From Mucilaginibacter straminoryzae (GTDB taxonomy: Bacteria > Bacteroidota > Bacteroidia > Sphingobacteriales > Sphingobacteriaceae), in contig NZ_JALJEJ010000008.1 in NCBI RefSeq assembly GCF_022953055.1, forward strand, positions 1 through 64,000: DNA of 64,000 nucleotides, written 5' to 3'. The notes beneath the pieces are model-generated. The model did not search any database and had not been told where the DNA came from. It worked only from the letters and a program-made list of their open reading frames with translations. Each line of letters starts with the position of its first letter. Within the stretch, counting starts at the first letter, position 1. Shown piece after piece: positions 33,348-43,484 of this stretch. The position numbers and the translations under genes were made by a program.

Positions 33348-34511
33348 TTAATGCTGCCCGGCGAATATTTCTGTCAGGTGCGCCAAACCTTCCGGTGAGT
33401 GCAGGATTGCCGTTTGCTCCATCGTTTCTTTTGCGACTGCTGATATTCGCCGACACATTTTATCTTCATAGGCCGCGATAGCCTGCTTCATGCTGTCAAA
33501 TTCTTTATTTAACAAGCATTCGGATAATTCCAAAGCATCCAGCATAGCCATGTTTACTCCTTCACCTGCATAAGGCGGCATTACATGCGCGGCATCGCCC
33601 AGCATGGTCAAGTTAGCTTGTGCTTCCCATGCGTGTTCTACCGGCATGCAATATTGCGGGCGGGGTATAAATGGAAGCGTAGCATGTTTGAATAAATTGC
33701 TCCAAAGTTCGCAGCAGTCATCAAACTCGTAATTAAACCATTTAAGCACCGATGCATTGTCTGTAAAATTAATACCGCTACTTTTAGCCCAATTTTCTTC
33801 GGCCCTGAAACCTGCGTAAAACTGTAAACTACCATCGCCTTTGGCACTGATTACCAGTGTTTTTGTACCGCAGGTCGCAAATATTTTTCCGCCTTCTAAC
33901 AGGCGTGTAATTTGAGGAACTCTGTTAATGGCATCATCTATCGCGCCTTTCACAATCATAATACCTGTATAAAATGGCTCAGCATCGGTCAGGTACCGGC
34001 GAATCCTGGAATTTGCACCATCTGCCGCGATGACGATATCAGCATAAGCAGATCTGCCATCAGCAAAATGAAGCAGCATCCCGCTGTTCTTCTTTTCTAA
34101 GCTTACAAACTGGCTATCCCAGACAACAGTATCCGGATGAAGGGAATCCAGCAGCAGATCGCGCAATGGCCCACGGTCTATTTCCGGCCGGAAATGTTCG
34201 TTGTCGCTAAAACTATTTTCATTTTCCCCATCTTCAAATCTGATCGTTCCATATTGGTCTATTAATGTGAATTTATCTGCACCGGGGCGATAGCTGGCTT
34301 TAAACGCATCGATAAGTCCGGCTGCCTTTAAAGCCTTCAACCCGGATTCCTGGTGCAGATCCAGTGTAGCTCCTTGAACGCGAACATTGCGGTTAATATC
34401 CCGTTCATATACTTTTACATGAATGCCCCGCAATTGCAACAAACGTGCAAGCGTAAGACCACCCGGACCGCCACCAACTATAGCTATTATCTTTTCGTAT
34501 ATCGTAGTCAT
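33348..34511 (-). CDS. TetX-like FAD-dependent monooxygenase
   Basis: The 387-residue flavoprotein follows the TetX pattern closely. It has the FAD-binding GGGPGGLTLARLLQLRGI near 13, VYERD near 35, GATLDLHQESGLKAL near 48, RPEIDRGPLRDLLLDSL near 108, and GDAAHVMPPYAGEGVNMAMLDALELS near 302, where the FAD aspartate lies; the last block is nearly the same as in TetX. TetX hydroxylates tetracyclines using FAD, NADPH and O2. Similar chromosomal enzymes of Bacteroidota may act on other aromatic substrates, and resistance cannot be asserted from sequence. It is divergent from phoH and transcribed alone. Confidence 0.85.
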   Translation of the reverse strand: MTTIYEKIIAIVGGGPGGLTLARLLQLRGIHVKVYERDINRNVRVQGATLDLHQESGLKALKAAGLIDAFKASYRPGADKFTLIDQYGTIRFEDGENENSFSDNEHFRPEIDRGPLRDLLLDSLHPDTVVWDSQFVSLEKKNSGMLLHFADGRSAYADIVIAADGANSRIRRYLTDAEPFYTGIMIVKGAIDDAINRVPQITRLLEGGKIFATCGTKTLVISAKGDGSLQFYAGFRAEENWAKSSGINFTDNASVLKWFNYEFDDCCELWSNLFKHATLPFIPRPQYCMPVEHAWEAQANLTMLGDAAHVMPPYAGEGVNMAMLDALELSECLLNKEFDSMKQAIAAYEDKMCRRISAVAKETMEQTAILHSPEGLAHLTEIFAGQH

Positions 34512-34639
34512 ATCGTAATTCGTTTTAAAGTGATTTAACTATAGAGACGATTGACTAAAAAGAACATTTTACTCAATTTAAAATTTGAATTATCGGGTAA
34601 TTCTTTTTTTTCGCCTCAGTAAAATCCTATTTTAGTAAC

Positions 34640-35992
34640 ATGGCTAAAGAAGGCAGGAGTCGCGCAGGCAACAGCAAGAAAATATTCGTTTTGGATACTT
34701 CCGTGATACTATATGATCACAACGCTTTTCAAAACTTCCAGGAACATGATGTAGCCGTGCCGGTGCAAGTACTGGAAGAACTGGACAATATGAAAAGCGG
34801 CAACGATACGCGAAATTTCGAAGCCAGAAGTTTCATCAGGCTGATGGACGAATTTGCATCCAACCGTACTTTGAACGATTGGGTTCCGCTCAACGGCAAC
34901 GGCAAGGGACAGTTCAAGGTGGTAATGGATAAAGCCTCTTCAAAGCTTAATGCTGAGTTGATCTTCGGTAAAGATAAGATTGACCACCGCATATTAAATG
35001 CCGCGTTGGGTTTGCAGGAGGAACACCCCGATAAAAAGGTGATCCTGGTATCTAAAGATATTTGTCTGCGTCTGAAAGCCAAGGCGCTTAACCTGCATGC
35101 AGAAGATTACGAAACAGGCAAGGTTAAAAATATATCTGAACTTTATACGGGCAAAAACACGGTAGACAAACTGCCTGAAAGGACGATTAATCAATTTATT
35201 AAACAGGGCATTTCTTCGGCAGAAAGTTTGGGTATAACTTCGCCTGCACGCAATTGCTTTTATACGTTGAAGAGCAAAACCAAAAGTGCATCTGCTTTTT
35301 ATAACCGCCAGACAGCGGCCGTCCACTATGTATCAGATCAACCTGTTTTCCATATCTCGCCCCGCAACCCAGAACAGGCTTTTGCGATCCACGCCCTGCT
35401 TGACCCGCAAATTAAACTGGTGACCATTCAAGGCAACGCGGGGACCGGTAAAACGCTGATAGCACTGGCCAGCGCGTTAGAACAGCGAAAAGATTACCGG
35501 CAGATCTATGTAACGCGGCCTATAGTACCGCTAAGTAATAAGGATATTGGTTTTTTGCCCGGCGATGTAAAAAGCAAGGTAGACCCTTACATGGCGCCTA
35601 TTTGGGATAACCTCAAATTCATTAAAGAGCAGTTTGCAGATGATCCGAAAATGCAGGCAAAGATTGATGAACTGGTGACCAATGATAAAATATCCATAGC
35701 GCCGCTGGCCTTTATCCGCGGGCGTACGCTAACCAAAATATTCTTTATTGTAGACGAAGCGCAGAATTTGACACCTCACGAGGTAAAAACAATTATCTCT
35801 CGTGCCGGTGAAAATAGCAAGGTGGTTTTTACGGGTGATATTTACCAGATAGATACCCCTTACCTGGATGCAGAAAGTAACGGTTTATCTTATTTGATCG
35901 ACAAGGCTAAAGACCATCCGCTTTATGCGCACATCTCACTTCAGAAGGGCGAACGGAGTGAACTGGCTAACCTGGCGACCGAACTATTATGA
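34640..35992 (+). CDS. PhoH-family ATPase with N-terminal PIN domain
   Basis: The 450-residue protein has an N-terminal PIN nuclease domain (about 13-150; VLDTSVILYD and LEELDNMKSG carry acidic active-site residues). A C-terminal PhoH helicase-like domain follows, with P-loop GNAGTGKTL near 266-274 and Walker B FIVDEAQN near 372. This PIN-PhoH (PhoH2/YlaK-like) layout is associated with RNA unwinding and cleavage. Its last 6 bases overlap the convergent FUSC-family gene. Confidence 0.92.
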   Translation: MAKEGRSRAGNSKKIFVLDTSVILYDHNAFQNFQEHDVAVPVQVLEELDNMKSGNDTRNFEARSFIRLMDEFASNRTLNDWVPLNGNGKGQFKVVMDKASSKLNAELIFGKDKIDHRILNAALGLQEEHPDKKVILVSKDICLRLKAKALNLHAEDYETGKVKNISELYTGKNTVDKLPERTINQFIKQGISSAESLGITSPARNCFYTLKSKTKSASAFYNRQTAAVHYVSDQPVFHISPRNPEQAFAIHALLDPQIKLVTIQGNAGTGKTLIALASALEQRKDYRQIYVTRPIVPLSNKDIGFLPGDVKSKVDPYMAPIWDNLKFIKEQFADDPKMQAKIDELVTNDKISIAPLAFIRGRTLTKIFFIVDEAQNLTPHEVKTIISRAGENSKVVFTGDIYQIDTPYLDAESNGLSYLIDKAKDHPLYAHISLQKGERSELANLATELL

Positions 35993-38167
35993 TACCAGGC
36001 TGTCGGCCACTTTATTAATGTCATTGGCAATTTTATTAACGAAACCAAGCTGCTCCCTTAAAAGATCCTGATCGGCTGAGTTCACACTCGGATCAAGGCA
36101 TTCTACGCCTTTATCATTAAAATCCATGCTTTTGCCGCCGAGCTTTTTGCTGCATTCGTTCAATACTGCTATGTCCTTTTTCAGCATCTTCAGATTGTCA
36201 GCACGGATAAACCCGGCGTTCTTTCCAGTTAAGTTAGCGGCAATGGTTGCCAGGTAAGAAGATAAAATATGGTTCAGCACCACAAACCGGTGAACGCTTT
36301 TGGCTTGCTTTTGCTTGCTTTTAGGCTCGGATATCATGCGCTCAAAGGCAGCAGACAAGTTGGCCGACTTTACGAATACATCTTTACGGGCCAGCTTATA
36401 TTCCGTCACATTTACCTGTTTCCCGGTCAGGTTCTGGGCTATGGTGATCAGGTAATTAATGTTTGCATCTACCACCTCATGAAGGCTCTGGCGCAATTGT
36501 TCAGATTCCCACGCTGGGAAGATGAGGTAACTGGCAGCAAAAGAAATAACAGCGCCGATAATGGTGTCGATAATGCGCTCTTCAGCAACATTTAAATGCC
36601 CAAGCCCCAGCACCCGGAAAAGGATCAGCACGTAAGGCGTCATCAGGATAACTGCAATGATATAATTGATACGCAGGAAGGTGTATGTCCCCATCATAAA
36701 CAGCGTAAGCAAGACAACTTCTGCCGTTTTGTTATGGACAAAGGTAAGTACCAGCACACCGATGATGCCCCCTACGATGGTACCTACCACGCGCTCGATA
36801 TTCCTTTGTTTAGATAAGCTGAAACCCGGTTTAAGGATAACGATAATGGTTAACAGCACCCAATAACTATGATGACCGAAAACGATTTTTTTACCGGTAA
36901 CATGGTTAATTACTTCCAGCAGGCCCTGACTCTTTGTAATAACAAAACCAACCAGGCAAACCAATGAAACCCGTAATGAATGCTTAAAGGCTGCAGATGT
37001 AAGGGTAAGGTTATCGATGAAAATATGAGGCGCGTAATCCTGATGGGTAACAAATTTGGTAAATTCAACGCCTTCGGTTTTTGCGATCAGTCCCTCTGAA
37101 GAACGGGAATTATAATATTTATGAATGTCTGCTATTTTTTGGTGAACATCGCGCAGGTTGATCAATATCTTTTTCAGCACGATATTACTGCCGCCAGCAG
37201 CATTTTGGGGTAGCGCATCTATCTCTTTCTTCAACGCTTCCAGTTCGGGATAGAAACTTTTTAAATGGCGGTAACGTGTGTTTGACAGAATCGCGTAAGC
37301 GATATTATCCAATTCATTCGCCATACTTTGCAGCGTCAATGCAATGTTTCGCAATACACTGGTTTGCCCAAAACGTTCCCTTATTTCCCTGTAATCGTAA
37401 TGGGTGGCCATAATGTGTTCATAAAGATCCACCAGGTCGGTAAACGTAAGTACCAGGATACGGCTCGCCCTTGTAGATTCCTTTACCACCTGCCTGCTTT
37501 TGAACAACAGTTCGCGTACCTGGTCCTGGTGCTGGCTTACCGTTACCTGTTGCGAAACCAGCTTTCGGTAGTTATCGTCGATATCCGTTTCGGGTAAATA
37601 AAAATCAGCTTTGATGCGCAGGAACTTCACTACGTCCGTGATATTTTCGGCTACGGCCTGTTGTGCCGCACGGTAGGGCCTGATACTGAAGAAAACAAGG
37701 CTAAACGCCATATACCATACCCCACCTGCGGTTATCGTGAGGCTATAGGAAAGCACTTCCCGGGGCTCCATTTCGCGGGCCATCATAAAAATCATTACCA
37801 TTAAAGCAGCGGTGCCAACACTCGTAGCCCGGTTGCCATAAACAATGAACATAGAGAACAGGAACGAGAACGCTACTACTTCTGCACCAAGCGTATAAAC
37901 GTTCAAACGCGCAAAGCCCGTAATAATGGCCACTAAAAATACCAGCAAATTACCTATAGCAAGCGCATTTCTGCGATAATGGGTGGGGGCAGGAGTGTCC
38001 ACACCGCAAACGCAAACAGCGCCGAGCGACAGCGTAAGGCCTGCATCCAGCATCCCAAACTGCGCGAATATCAGCGAGGGTAACATTACTCCAAGCGTAA
38101 TACGCAGGCCATCAGAAAAGTAATGACTGAATAGTAAACTTTTTATCTCGCGGGAGTGTACGTCCAT
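35987..38167 (-). CDS. FUSC/YccS-family inner membrane protein
   Basis: The roughly 726-residue protein has two hydrophobic blocks of several membrane helices (about 15-160 and 390-520), separated by a large soluble helical region and followed by a cytoplasmic tail. That is the duplicated FUSC architecture of YccS/YhfK and aromatic-acid exporters. VGTIVGGIIGVLVLTFVHNK and VLLTIIVILKPGFSLSKQRNIERVVGT near 450-485 are typical. I prefer the ATG at 38167 (MDVHSREIKSLLF); an upstream ATG at 38206 adds 13 residues. It is divergent from ppc. The transported substrate is unknown. Confidence 0.8.
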   Translation of the reverse strand: MDVHSREIKSLLFSHYFSDGLRITLGVMLPSLIFAQFGMLDAGLTLSLGAVCVCGVDTPAPTHYRRNALAIGNLLVFLVAIITGFARLNVYTLGAEVVAFSFLFSMFIVYGNRATSVGTAALMVMIFMMAREMEPREVLSYSLTITAGGVWYMAFSLVFFSIRPYRAAQQAVAENITDVVKFLRIKADFYLPETDIDDNYRKLVSQQVTVSQHQDQVRELLFKSRQVVKESTRASRILVLTFTDLVDLYEHIMATHYDYREIRERFGQTSVLRNIALTLQSMANELDNIAYAILSNTRYRHLKSFYPELEALKKEIDALPQNAAGGSNIVLKKILINLRDVHQKIADIHKYYNSRSSEGLIAKTEGVEFTKFVTHQDYAPHIFIDNLTLTSAAFKHSLRVSLVCLVGFVITKSQGLLEVINHVTGKKIVFGHHSYWVLLTIIVILKPGFSLSKQRNIERVVGTIVGGIIGVLVLTFVHNKTAEVVLLTLFMMGTYTFLRINYIIAVILMTPYVLILFRVLGLGHLNVAEERIIDTIIGAVISFAASYLIFPAWESEQLRQSLHEVVDANINYLITIAQNLTGKQVNVTEYKLARKDVFVKSANLSAAFERMISEPKSKQKQAKSVHRFVVLNHILSSYLATIAANLTGKNAGFIRADNLKMLKKDIAVLNECSKKLGGKSMDFNDKGVECLDPSVNSADQDLLREQLGFVNKIANDINKVADSLVS

Positions 38168-38345
38168 ATGATAATAACCGGTTTTGTATCCCGGCAATCG
38201 GTACAATAATAACTTTTATCGGCTTAAAACGGCATTATTTATCTATAAAATCATTGTCTATACCATAAGTAGATATTATATTTACCAAACATTTAAAACA
38301 GGCCATAAGTACCTGTTGTTTTTCATAAAGTTGCTTCATTCATCT

Positions 38346-40922
38346 ATGTCATCTGCAAGCCAATTAAGCCAGCGGGAGTCGGTTTTCAACCAAGAGGTGA
38401 TTACCCGTTTCGAGCTTTACAACAGTTTGTTCTTAACGCTTCCTTTTTACCAGGTTAAAGACACCGGAAATTTGCTGCCTTTTTTCAGCGCCCATTGTGA
38501 AAAGGGTGCCGCAAACCAGGATTCGCCTTCAGAGATTATCAGTTCTTTCTTTAAAAAGTACGTTCCTGATATTGACCATCCGGAGCAGTTAAACCGCTTG
38601 TTCAGGTTCTTACAATACATAGAACGCCAGGTAGTTTTATTTGATGCTATCGAAGATTCATCCTTTAGTAAAACTACCCGTTTTGAAGATAGCGCAACCC
38701 TGCAAAACCTGCTGCAACAAATTGGCGGCGACGAGCAGATGCGGAATGTAATTAAAGAAAAGCTAAAGAACTTTTCGCTGCGGCTGGTTTTAACCGCTCA
38801 CCCTACCCAATTTTATCCAAGCCGAGTATTGGGGATCATGACGGATCTGATCGATTCTTTAAAAACGAACGATATAAATTCGGTGGATGTACTGCTACAA
38901 CAGCTTGGTAAAACGCCGTTCTTTAACAAAACATCGCCAACACCGGTTGATGAGGCAGTAAGTTTGATCTGGTTCCTGGAGAATATATTTTATCATGCCT
39001 TAGCCGGTATTCAGGAAAAACTGAACGATGCTTTTGACGCGAGCGAAATTACGCATCAACTGCTGGAGATGGGCTTTTGGCCAGGCGGCGACCGTGATGG
39101 TAACCCGAACGTAAAGACAGATTCAACCAAAACAGTAGCTGCGTTACTTCGTCAGATCATCTTCCGCTGTTATTACCGCGATTTTAGGGTACTGAAACGC
39201 CGGATCACTTTCCGTGGTGTTGAAGACTCCATGAAAGAATTGGAAAGCGTTTTGTATGAAAATGCGTTCAATCCAAAAGAAGATGCCCAGGATCTGCAGG
39301 GAAGAATGCTGCAATTGCTGCAAGATATCAAAGACACGCTGGTATCAGAACATTACAGCCTTTTTGTAGAAATTGTAGACGATCTGGCTTTAAAGATCAG
39401 GCTGTTTGGCTGTTATTTCGCCACGCTCGACATCAGGCAGGACAGCCGGGTACTGCGAAAAGTGTATAGCTATATCACCGAGCAGACTGGCGTTGTACTA
39501 CCAGAGAACTATGCGGAACTGGAAGAAACGGAAAAGATTAAATCGATTCCTTTCGTAGAAGCTGATTTCGTTTGCCCGGATGACGTCGATCCGCTGATTC
39601 AGGATACGTTAAACACCATCAGGCTGGTAAAGGATATTCAACAGCAAAACGGCGAAAAAGCCAGCGAACGCTTTATCATCAGCAACTGCCAGGAAGCATC
39701 TGATATTCTTCAGTTAATGAACCTGTTTCTGCTGAGCGGCTGGAAAAAAGACGAGTTAACCATAGATTTCATGCCGCTGTTTGAAACCGTCGGCGATTTA
39801 AAGGTGGCAGCCGAGGTGATGGAACGCCTGTATACGCACCCTTATTACCAAAAACACTTAGCCAGCCGTGGTAACAAACAAACCATTATGCTTGGTTTCT
39901 CTGACAGTACAAAGGATGGCGGTTACCTGATGGCAAACTGGTCTATCTATAAAGCCAAAGTGGAGCTTACCGCAATGGCTCAAAAGTATGGTGTAAACCT
40001 GGCATTTTTCGACGGGAGAGGGGGACCACCGGCACGTGGGGGTGGTAAAACGCACCGCTTCTATGCGGCTATGGGTAAAGAGATTGCCAATAACCACATT
40101 CAATTGACCATACAAGGGCAAACCATCAGTTCGCAATATGGCTCTGTTGAAACGGCCCGCTTTAATATCGAACAGTTGTTTAATGCAGGCTTAGCTTCCG
40201 CGCTTCATCCGAACCATCAGGATCTTTTGGATAGCCGTCATAAAGAGCTGATCGGTAAAATGGCAGATGAAAGCTACCGCTTATTTATGGACTTGCGCCA
40301 GCATCCACTGTTTACAGAATACCTGGAAAAACTAAGTCCGTTAAAACTACTTTCTGCGGTAAATATCAGCAGCCGGCCAACCAAACGCAACAGTGATGCG
40401 CCGTTGAAGTTAGAAGATTTGCGTGCGATCAGCTTTGTTACTTCCTGGAGCCAGCTGAAGCAAAATATCCCGGGCTTCTTTGGCGTGGGTACCGCTTTGA
40501 ATAAAATGAAAGGAGAGGGGTGCTGGGCAGAAGTAGTGGAGTTGTACCAGAAATCGGGCTTCTTTAAAACGATGATCGATAACTGCATGATGTCTATGTC
40601 GAAATCTGATTTCCGCGTTACCGCTCACCTGAAAAATCATCCTAAGTTTGGCGAGTTCTGGCAGATGCTGTATAACGAGTTTGAACTCACCAAGTCATTG
40701 CTGCTGGAATTAACTAATACCGATACGCTGATGCAGGCCTATCCGATAGAAAAGAAATCTATTGCTGTTCGCGAACGCATCGTGCTTCCGCTGGTAATGA
40801 TTCAGCATTATGCTTTAGATTGCCTGAACAATACCATTGACGAAGAACTGATTAAGGTTTACAATAAGCTGGTTGTTCGTACCGTATATGGCATTGTAAA
40901 CGCAGGCCGAAACCTGGCTTAA
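38346..40922 (+). CDS. ppc: Phosphoenolpyruvate carboxylase
   Basis: The start at ATG 38346 (MSSASQLSQRESVFNQEV) gives 858 residues, close to other Bacteroidota enzymes. Upstream in-frame ATGs would add an unconserved, hydrophobic leader. Catalytic landmarks are present: VLTAHPTQFYPSR with the active-site histidine near residue 152, GFWPGGDRDGNPNV near 243, FDGRGGPPARGGGKTH near 555 with the glycine-rich loop, and QTISSQYGS. It fixes bicarbonate onto PEP to replenish oxaloacetate. The small kinase gene follows 5 bases later. Confidence 0.95.
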   Translation: MSSASQLSQRESVFNQEVITRFELYNSLFLTLPFYQVKDTGNLLPFFSAHCEKGAANQDSPSEIISSFFKKYVPDIDHPEQLNRLFRFLQYIERQVVLFDAIEDSSFSKTTRFEDSATLQNLLQQIGGDEQMRNVIKEKLKNFSLRLVLTAHPTQFYPSRVLGIMTDLIDSLKTNDINSVDVLLQQLGKTPFFNKTSPTPVDEAVSLIWFLENIFYHALAGIQEKLNDAFDASEITHQLLEMGFWPGGDRDGNPNVKTDSTKTVAALLRQIIFRCYYRDFRVLKRRITFRGVEDSMKELESVLYENAFNPKEDAQDLQGRMLQLLQDIKDTLVSEHYSLFVEIVDDLALKIRLFGCYFATLDIRQDSRVLRKVYSYITEQTGVVLPENYAELEETEKIKSIPFVEADFVCPDDVDPLIQDTLNTIRLVKDIQQQNGEKASERFIISNCQEASDILQLMNLFLLSGWKKDELTIDFMPLFETVGDLKVAAEVMERLYTHPYYQKHLASRGNKQTIMLGFSDSTKDGGYLMANWSIYKAKVELTAMAQKYGVNLAFFDGRGGPPARGGGKTHRFYAAMGKEIANNHIQLTIQGQTISSQYGSVETARFNIEQLFNAGLASALHPNHQDLLDSRHKELIGKMADESYRLFMDLRQHPLFTEYLEKLSPLKLLSAVNISSRPTKRNSDAPLKLEDLRAISFVTSWSQLKQNIPGFFGVGTALNKMKGEGCWAEVVELYQKSGFFKTMIDNCMMSMSKSDFRVTAHLKNHPKFGEFWQMLYNEFELTKSLLLELTNTDTLMQAYPIEKKSIAVRERIVLPLVMIQHYALDCLNNTIDEELIKVYNKLVVRTVYGIVNAGRNLA

Positions 40923-40927
40923 ATCAA

Positions 40928-41467
40928 ATGAAGATACATATTGTAGGCGCATCCTGTGCAGGTTCAACAACCCTGGGGATGCGCCTTTCTGTTGAATTGG
41001 GTTACCCTTATTTTGATTCTGATAATTACTTCTGGGAACGAACAGATCAGCCGTATACGGTTAAACGATCCGTCGAACTTAGAAATGAACTGCTGAAAAA
41101 AGATATTACGGGTCTGAATGATTTTATCGTCGGTGGGTCTTTGGTAAGCTGGGGCGAAGGTTGGCAGTCTGCTTTTGACCTGGTTGTTTTCCTTTATGTA
41201 CCGCCGGAAATTCGTATGCAACGGCTGCATAACCGGGAACTGGAGCGTTACGGCGAAGCCATCTTTACAGATGCTGAAAGAAAGCGCCAATATCAGGAGT
41301 TTGTGGACTGGGCCTCCGCTTATGATAAGCCGGATAATCCCAGACGCAGCCTGGCAGTTCATGAGCATTGGCTAAAGCAAGTTACCTGCGCGCTAATTGA
41401 AATCAGGGGTGATACAACCGTAGATGAGCGTATAAACATCATCAGGGAAAGTGGCTACCTGGGGTAA
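40928..41467 (+). CDS. Small P-loop nucleotide/shikimate-kinase-like protein
   Basis: The 179-residue protein begins MKIHIVGASCAGSTTLG, a P-loop in which serine replaces the usual lysine (GxxxxGST). It continues with YPYFDSDNYFWERTDQPYT near 27 and a LYVPPEIRMQRLHNRE LID-like segment near 90. This lysine-less GSxTTLG form is shared by a family of adenylate-kinase-like AAA proteins whose members also bind a YPHFDTDDYYW-type substrate motif, so it is not simply broken. The substrate is unknown. Just downstream of ppc, probably co-transcribed. Confidence 0.7.
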   Translation: MKIHIVGASCAGSTTLGMRLSVELGYPYFDSDNYFWERTDQPYTVKRSVELRNELLKKDITGLNDFIVGGSLVSWGEGWQSAFDLVVFLYVPPEIRMQRLHNRELERYGEAIFTDAERKRQYQEFVDWASAYDKPDNPRRSLAVHEHWLKQVTCALIEIRGDTTVDERINIIRESGYLG

Positions 41468-41541
41468 AGTTTATTTAGTAATTTTAAACTATCCTTTTAG
41501 CATCGTGTTATGCTTATAACAACCAATTATAAATATTAAGG

Positions 41542-42072
41542 ATGAGAAAATTCATTTGGTTGCCTGCTGTGGTTTTATTGATCGCAGGGGCTTCATGCGG
41601 CGATAATAAAAGAGCCAAGAACTTCAATCAGCAAACAAAAGTTGACGATGACGCCTTGCAGTTTTTCACCATCGCTAATGAAGCGAATATTGCTGAAATA
41701 AAAACTGCAACCATCGCAGAAAATAACTCTAAAAATCCTCGCGTGGTTAATTATGCCAAGATGCTGATCAAAGACCATACGGATAATCGCAACGAGATGA
41801 AGAAGATTATGCTGGATAAGTACGTGACCGTTGGAGACACCGTTTCTGTAGAACATAAAATGATGGCGGACAGCATTTCTAAATTAACGGGACTAGCCTT
41901 TGATAAAAGTTATATGAACATGATGGTGAAAGACCATCAACAGGCTATTGAGTTGTATAAAGCCCAAAGGCAAAACACGCTTAAAACATTGGTTAATTTT
42001 GCTGATAAAAGCTTACCAAAGCTGCAAGCGCATTTAGATTCTGCAAAAGCAATTGTTGCTTCTTTAAAATAA
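41542..42072 (+). CDS. DUF4142 lipoprotein
   Basis: The 176-residue protein has a signal peptide ending in lipobox IAGASC (lipidated C19). The rest is the mainly helical DUF4142 domain, similar in fold to ferritin-like four-helix bundles: FFTIANEANIAEIKTATIAENNSKNPRVVNYAKMLIKDHTDNRNEMKKI near 41-90 and MMVKDHQQAIELYKAQ near 128. The paired KDHT/KDHQ histidine motifs are conserved in the family, but function is unknown. Its 3' end overlaps the convergent DUF763 gene by 9 bases. Confidence 0.85.
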   Translation: MRKFIWLPAVVLLIAGASCGDNKRAKNFNQQTKVDDDALQFFTIANEANIAEIKTATIAENNSKNPRVVNYAKMLIKDHTDNRNEMKKIMLDKYVTVGDTVSVEHKMMADSISKLTGLAFDKSYMNMMVKDHQQAIELYKAQRQNTLKTLVNFADKSLPKLQAHLDSAKAIVASLK

Positions 42073-43266
42073 TTTCAACTGATAAGCTATTGGTGGCTGT
42101 GCCTTACCCATCACGGTTCGGCCACCATAACGCCAGGAATTATTGCGCTCTTCTTCAATCACTTCGTTAAAATTAGCGTTTGGGGTAAAATCCTTTTCCG
42201 CATTTTGCGCTATCTCAGAGAGCTTTTTAATAGCCTCTTTTTTATCAGATAATCCGATTTTAGCTTTGGCAACAGCATTGTGCAGCACCTTTAAGGTTTC
42301 GTCGTAAGTTTTAACCGGGACAGGGAAGGGGTGACCGTCTTTACCGCCATGAGCGAATGAAAACCTTGCGGGATCTTTAAAGCGAGCTGACGTTCCGTGG
42401 ATTACTTCGCTCACCAAAGCCAGTGATTGTAAAGTACGAGGACCTAAACCTTCCAGCAATAATAAATCTTCAAAATCTTTGGGCTGCTTTTCACGCGCCA
42501 GCCAAAGTACAGCACCCAAACGTTTTAAATCGACATCTTTTTCCTGAACATCGTGGTGCCGCGGCATTACCAGTTTTGTTGCCTCTGCAAGCATTTTTTC
42601 GGGATTTTCACCGGCGATGGACATGATCGAATCACGCGCAGGAAGCGCTGCTGAAGCCGTCAGGTTTAAAATGGTTCCGATGTTCTTTCCGAAGACTGAA
42701 GTATGCGGTTCATTTACGAATGAAGATAGGTTTTCCGAATGCCAGTGATAACGCCGTGCGGTTTTATTAGTGGCATTCATACCTTGTTGTATCACCGTCC
42801 ATTTACCGGAAGCGGTCAGTACAAAGTTATGCAGGTATAGCTGATAGCCATCCTGAATGGCCGTGTTATCTACCTTGGCCGTTAACTTACTGGTACGAAC
42901 CAGTTCCCGGCTATTTAATCCTAACTGATCACCTAAACGCATTAATTCATTTGGCGTTTCCCGCGAATGTTTGCCCCGGCCGCCTGTAATATAAATTCCG
43001 AGTTCTTTTGCCTGCGGATTTATCGCGCGTTTTAACGCACCCATCACTGAGGTTGTAATTCCGGACGAATGCCAATCCATGCCCATTACCGCGCCTAAAC
43101 TTTGAAACCAAAACGGATCGCTCAATCGTTTAAGAAATTCTTCAGCGCCGTAGTCCATTACAATCGTTTCCGTAACTTCTAAGCCTAAGCTTGCCATCCT
43201 TACGGCCAGCCATTGCGGTACATGCCCATAATGCAACGGTAAATCAGCAGAACCCGAACGTTTCAT
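42064..43266 (-). CDS. DUF763-family protein
   Basis: I place the start at ATG 43266 (MKRSGSADLPLHYGHVPQWLA), giving 400 residues; an upstream start would add 27 unconserved residues. The opening motif RSGSADLPLHYGHVP and the GLGPRTLQSLALVSEVIHGT segment near 280, an HhH-like element, are family hallmarks. GGKDGHPFPVP lies near 318. DUF763 proteins are found in archaea and bacteria and are thought to act on nucleic acids, but no reaction is established. It is transcribed alone. Confidence 0.85.
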   Translation of the reverse strand: MKRSGSADLPLHYGHVPQWLAVRMASLGLEVTETIVMDYGAEEFLKRLSDPFWFQSLGAVMGMDWHSSGITTSVMGALKRAINPQAKELGIYITGGRGKHSRETPNELMRLGDQLGLNSRELVRTSKLTAKVDNTAIQDGYQLYLHNFVLTASGKWTVIQQGMNATNKTARRYHWHSENLSSFVNEPHTSVFGKNIGTILNLTASAALPARDSIMSIAGENPEKMLAEATKLVMPRHHDVQEKDVDLKRLGAVLWLAREKQPKDFEDLLLLEGLGPRTLQSLALVSEVIHGTSARFKDPARFSFAHGGKDGHPFPVPVKTYDETLKVLHNAVAKAKIGLSDKKEAIKKLSEIAQNAEKDFTPNANFNEVIEEERNNSWRYGGRTVMGKAQPPIAYQLKLF

Positions 43267-43451
43267 GCTAACAAATTTAGTAAAAAGAATTGATTGTGAT
43301 TTATTAAAGTTGATAACGCGCACGTTTACAACGATGAAAACTGGCAAAACAGTGTCACCGCATTTATGATTAAAAGCCCCTAACTTTAACTATAGTAATT
43401 CTATTTAAAATTCATATAATTAATATTATGTTAAGTAAAAGTTTCAAAAAT

Positions 43452-43478
43452 AAAGGCCTCCTATCACAGGAAGCCTTT
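43452..43478 (-). terminator. Terminator of the gyrA-TPR-TPR run
   Basis: AAAGGC (43452-43457) with GCCTTT (43473-43478), plus inner TCCT/AGGA, form an interrupted stem. On the minus strand TTTATTTTTG follows, 7 bases past the last TPR gene. Confidence 0.75.
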
Positions 43479-43484
43479 AAATTA

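Noticed and set aside
38184..38345. Longer N terminus for PEP carboxylase
   Set aside because: The extra 54 residues are hydrophobic, low in conservation and overlap the promoter region of the divergent FUSC gene.
40928..41467. Broken P-loop in the small kinase (serine for the conserved lysine)
   Set aside because: The lysine-less GSTT form is a recognised variant in this adenylate-kinase-like family, so it is not evidence of decay.
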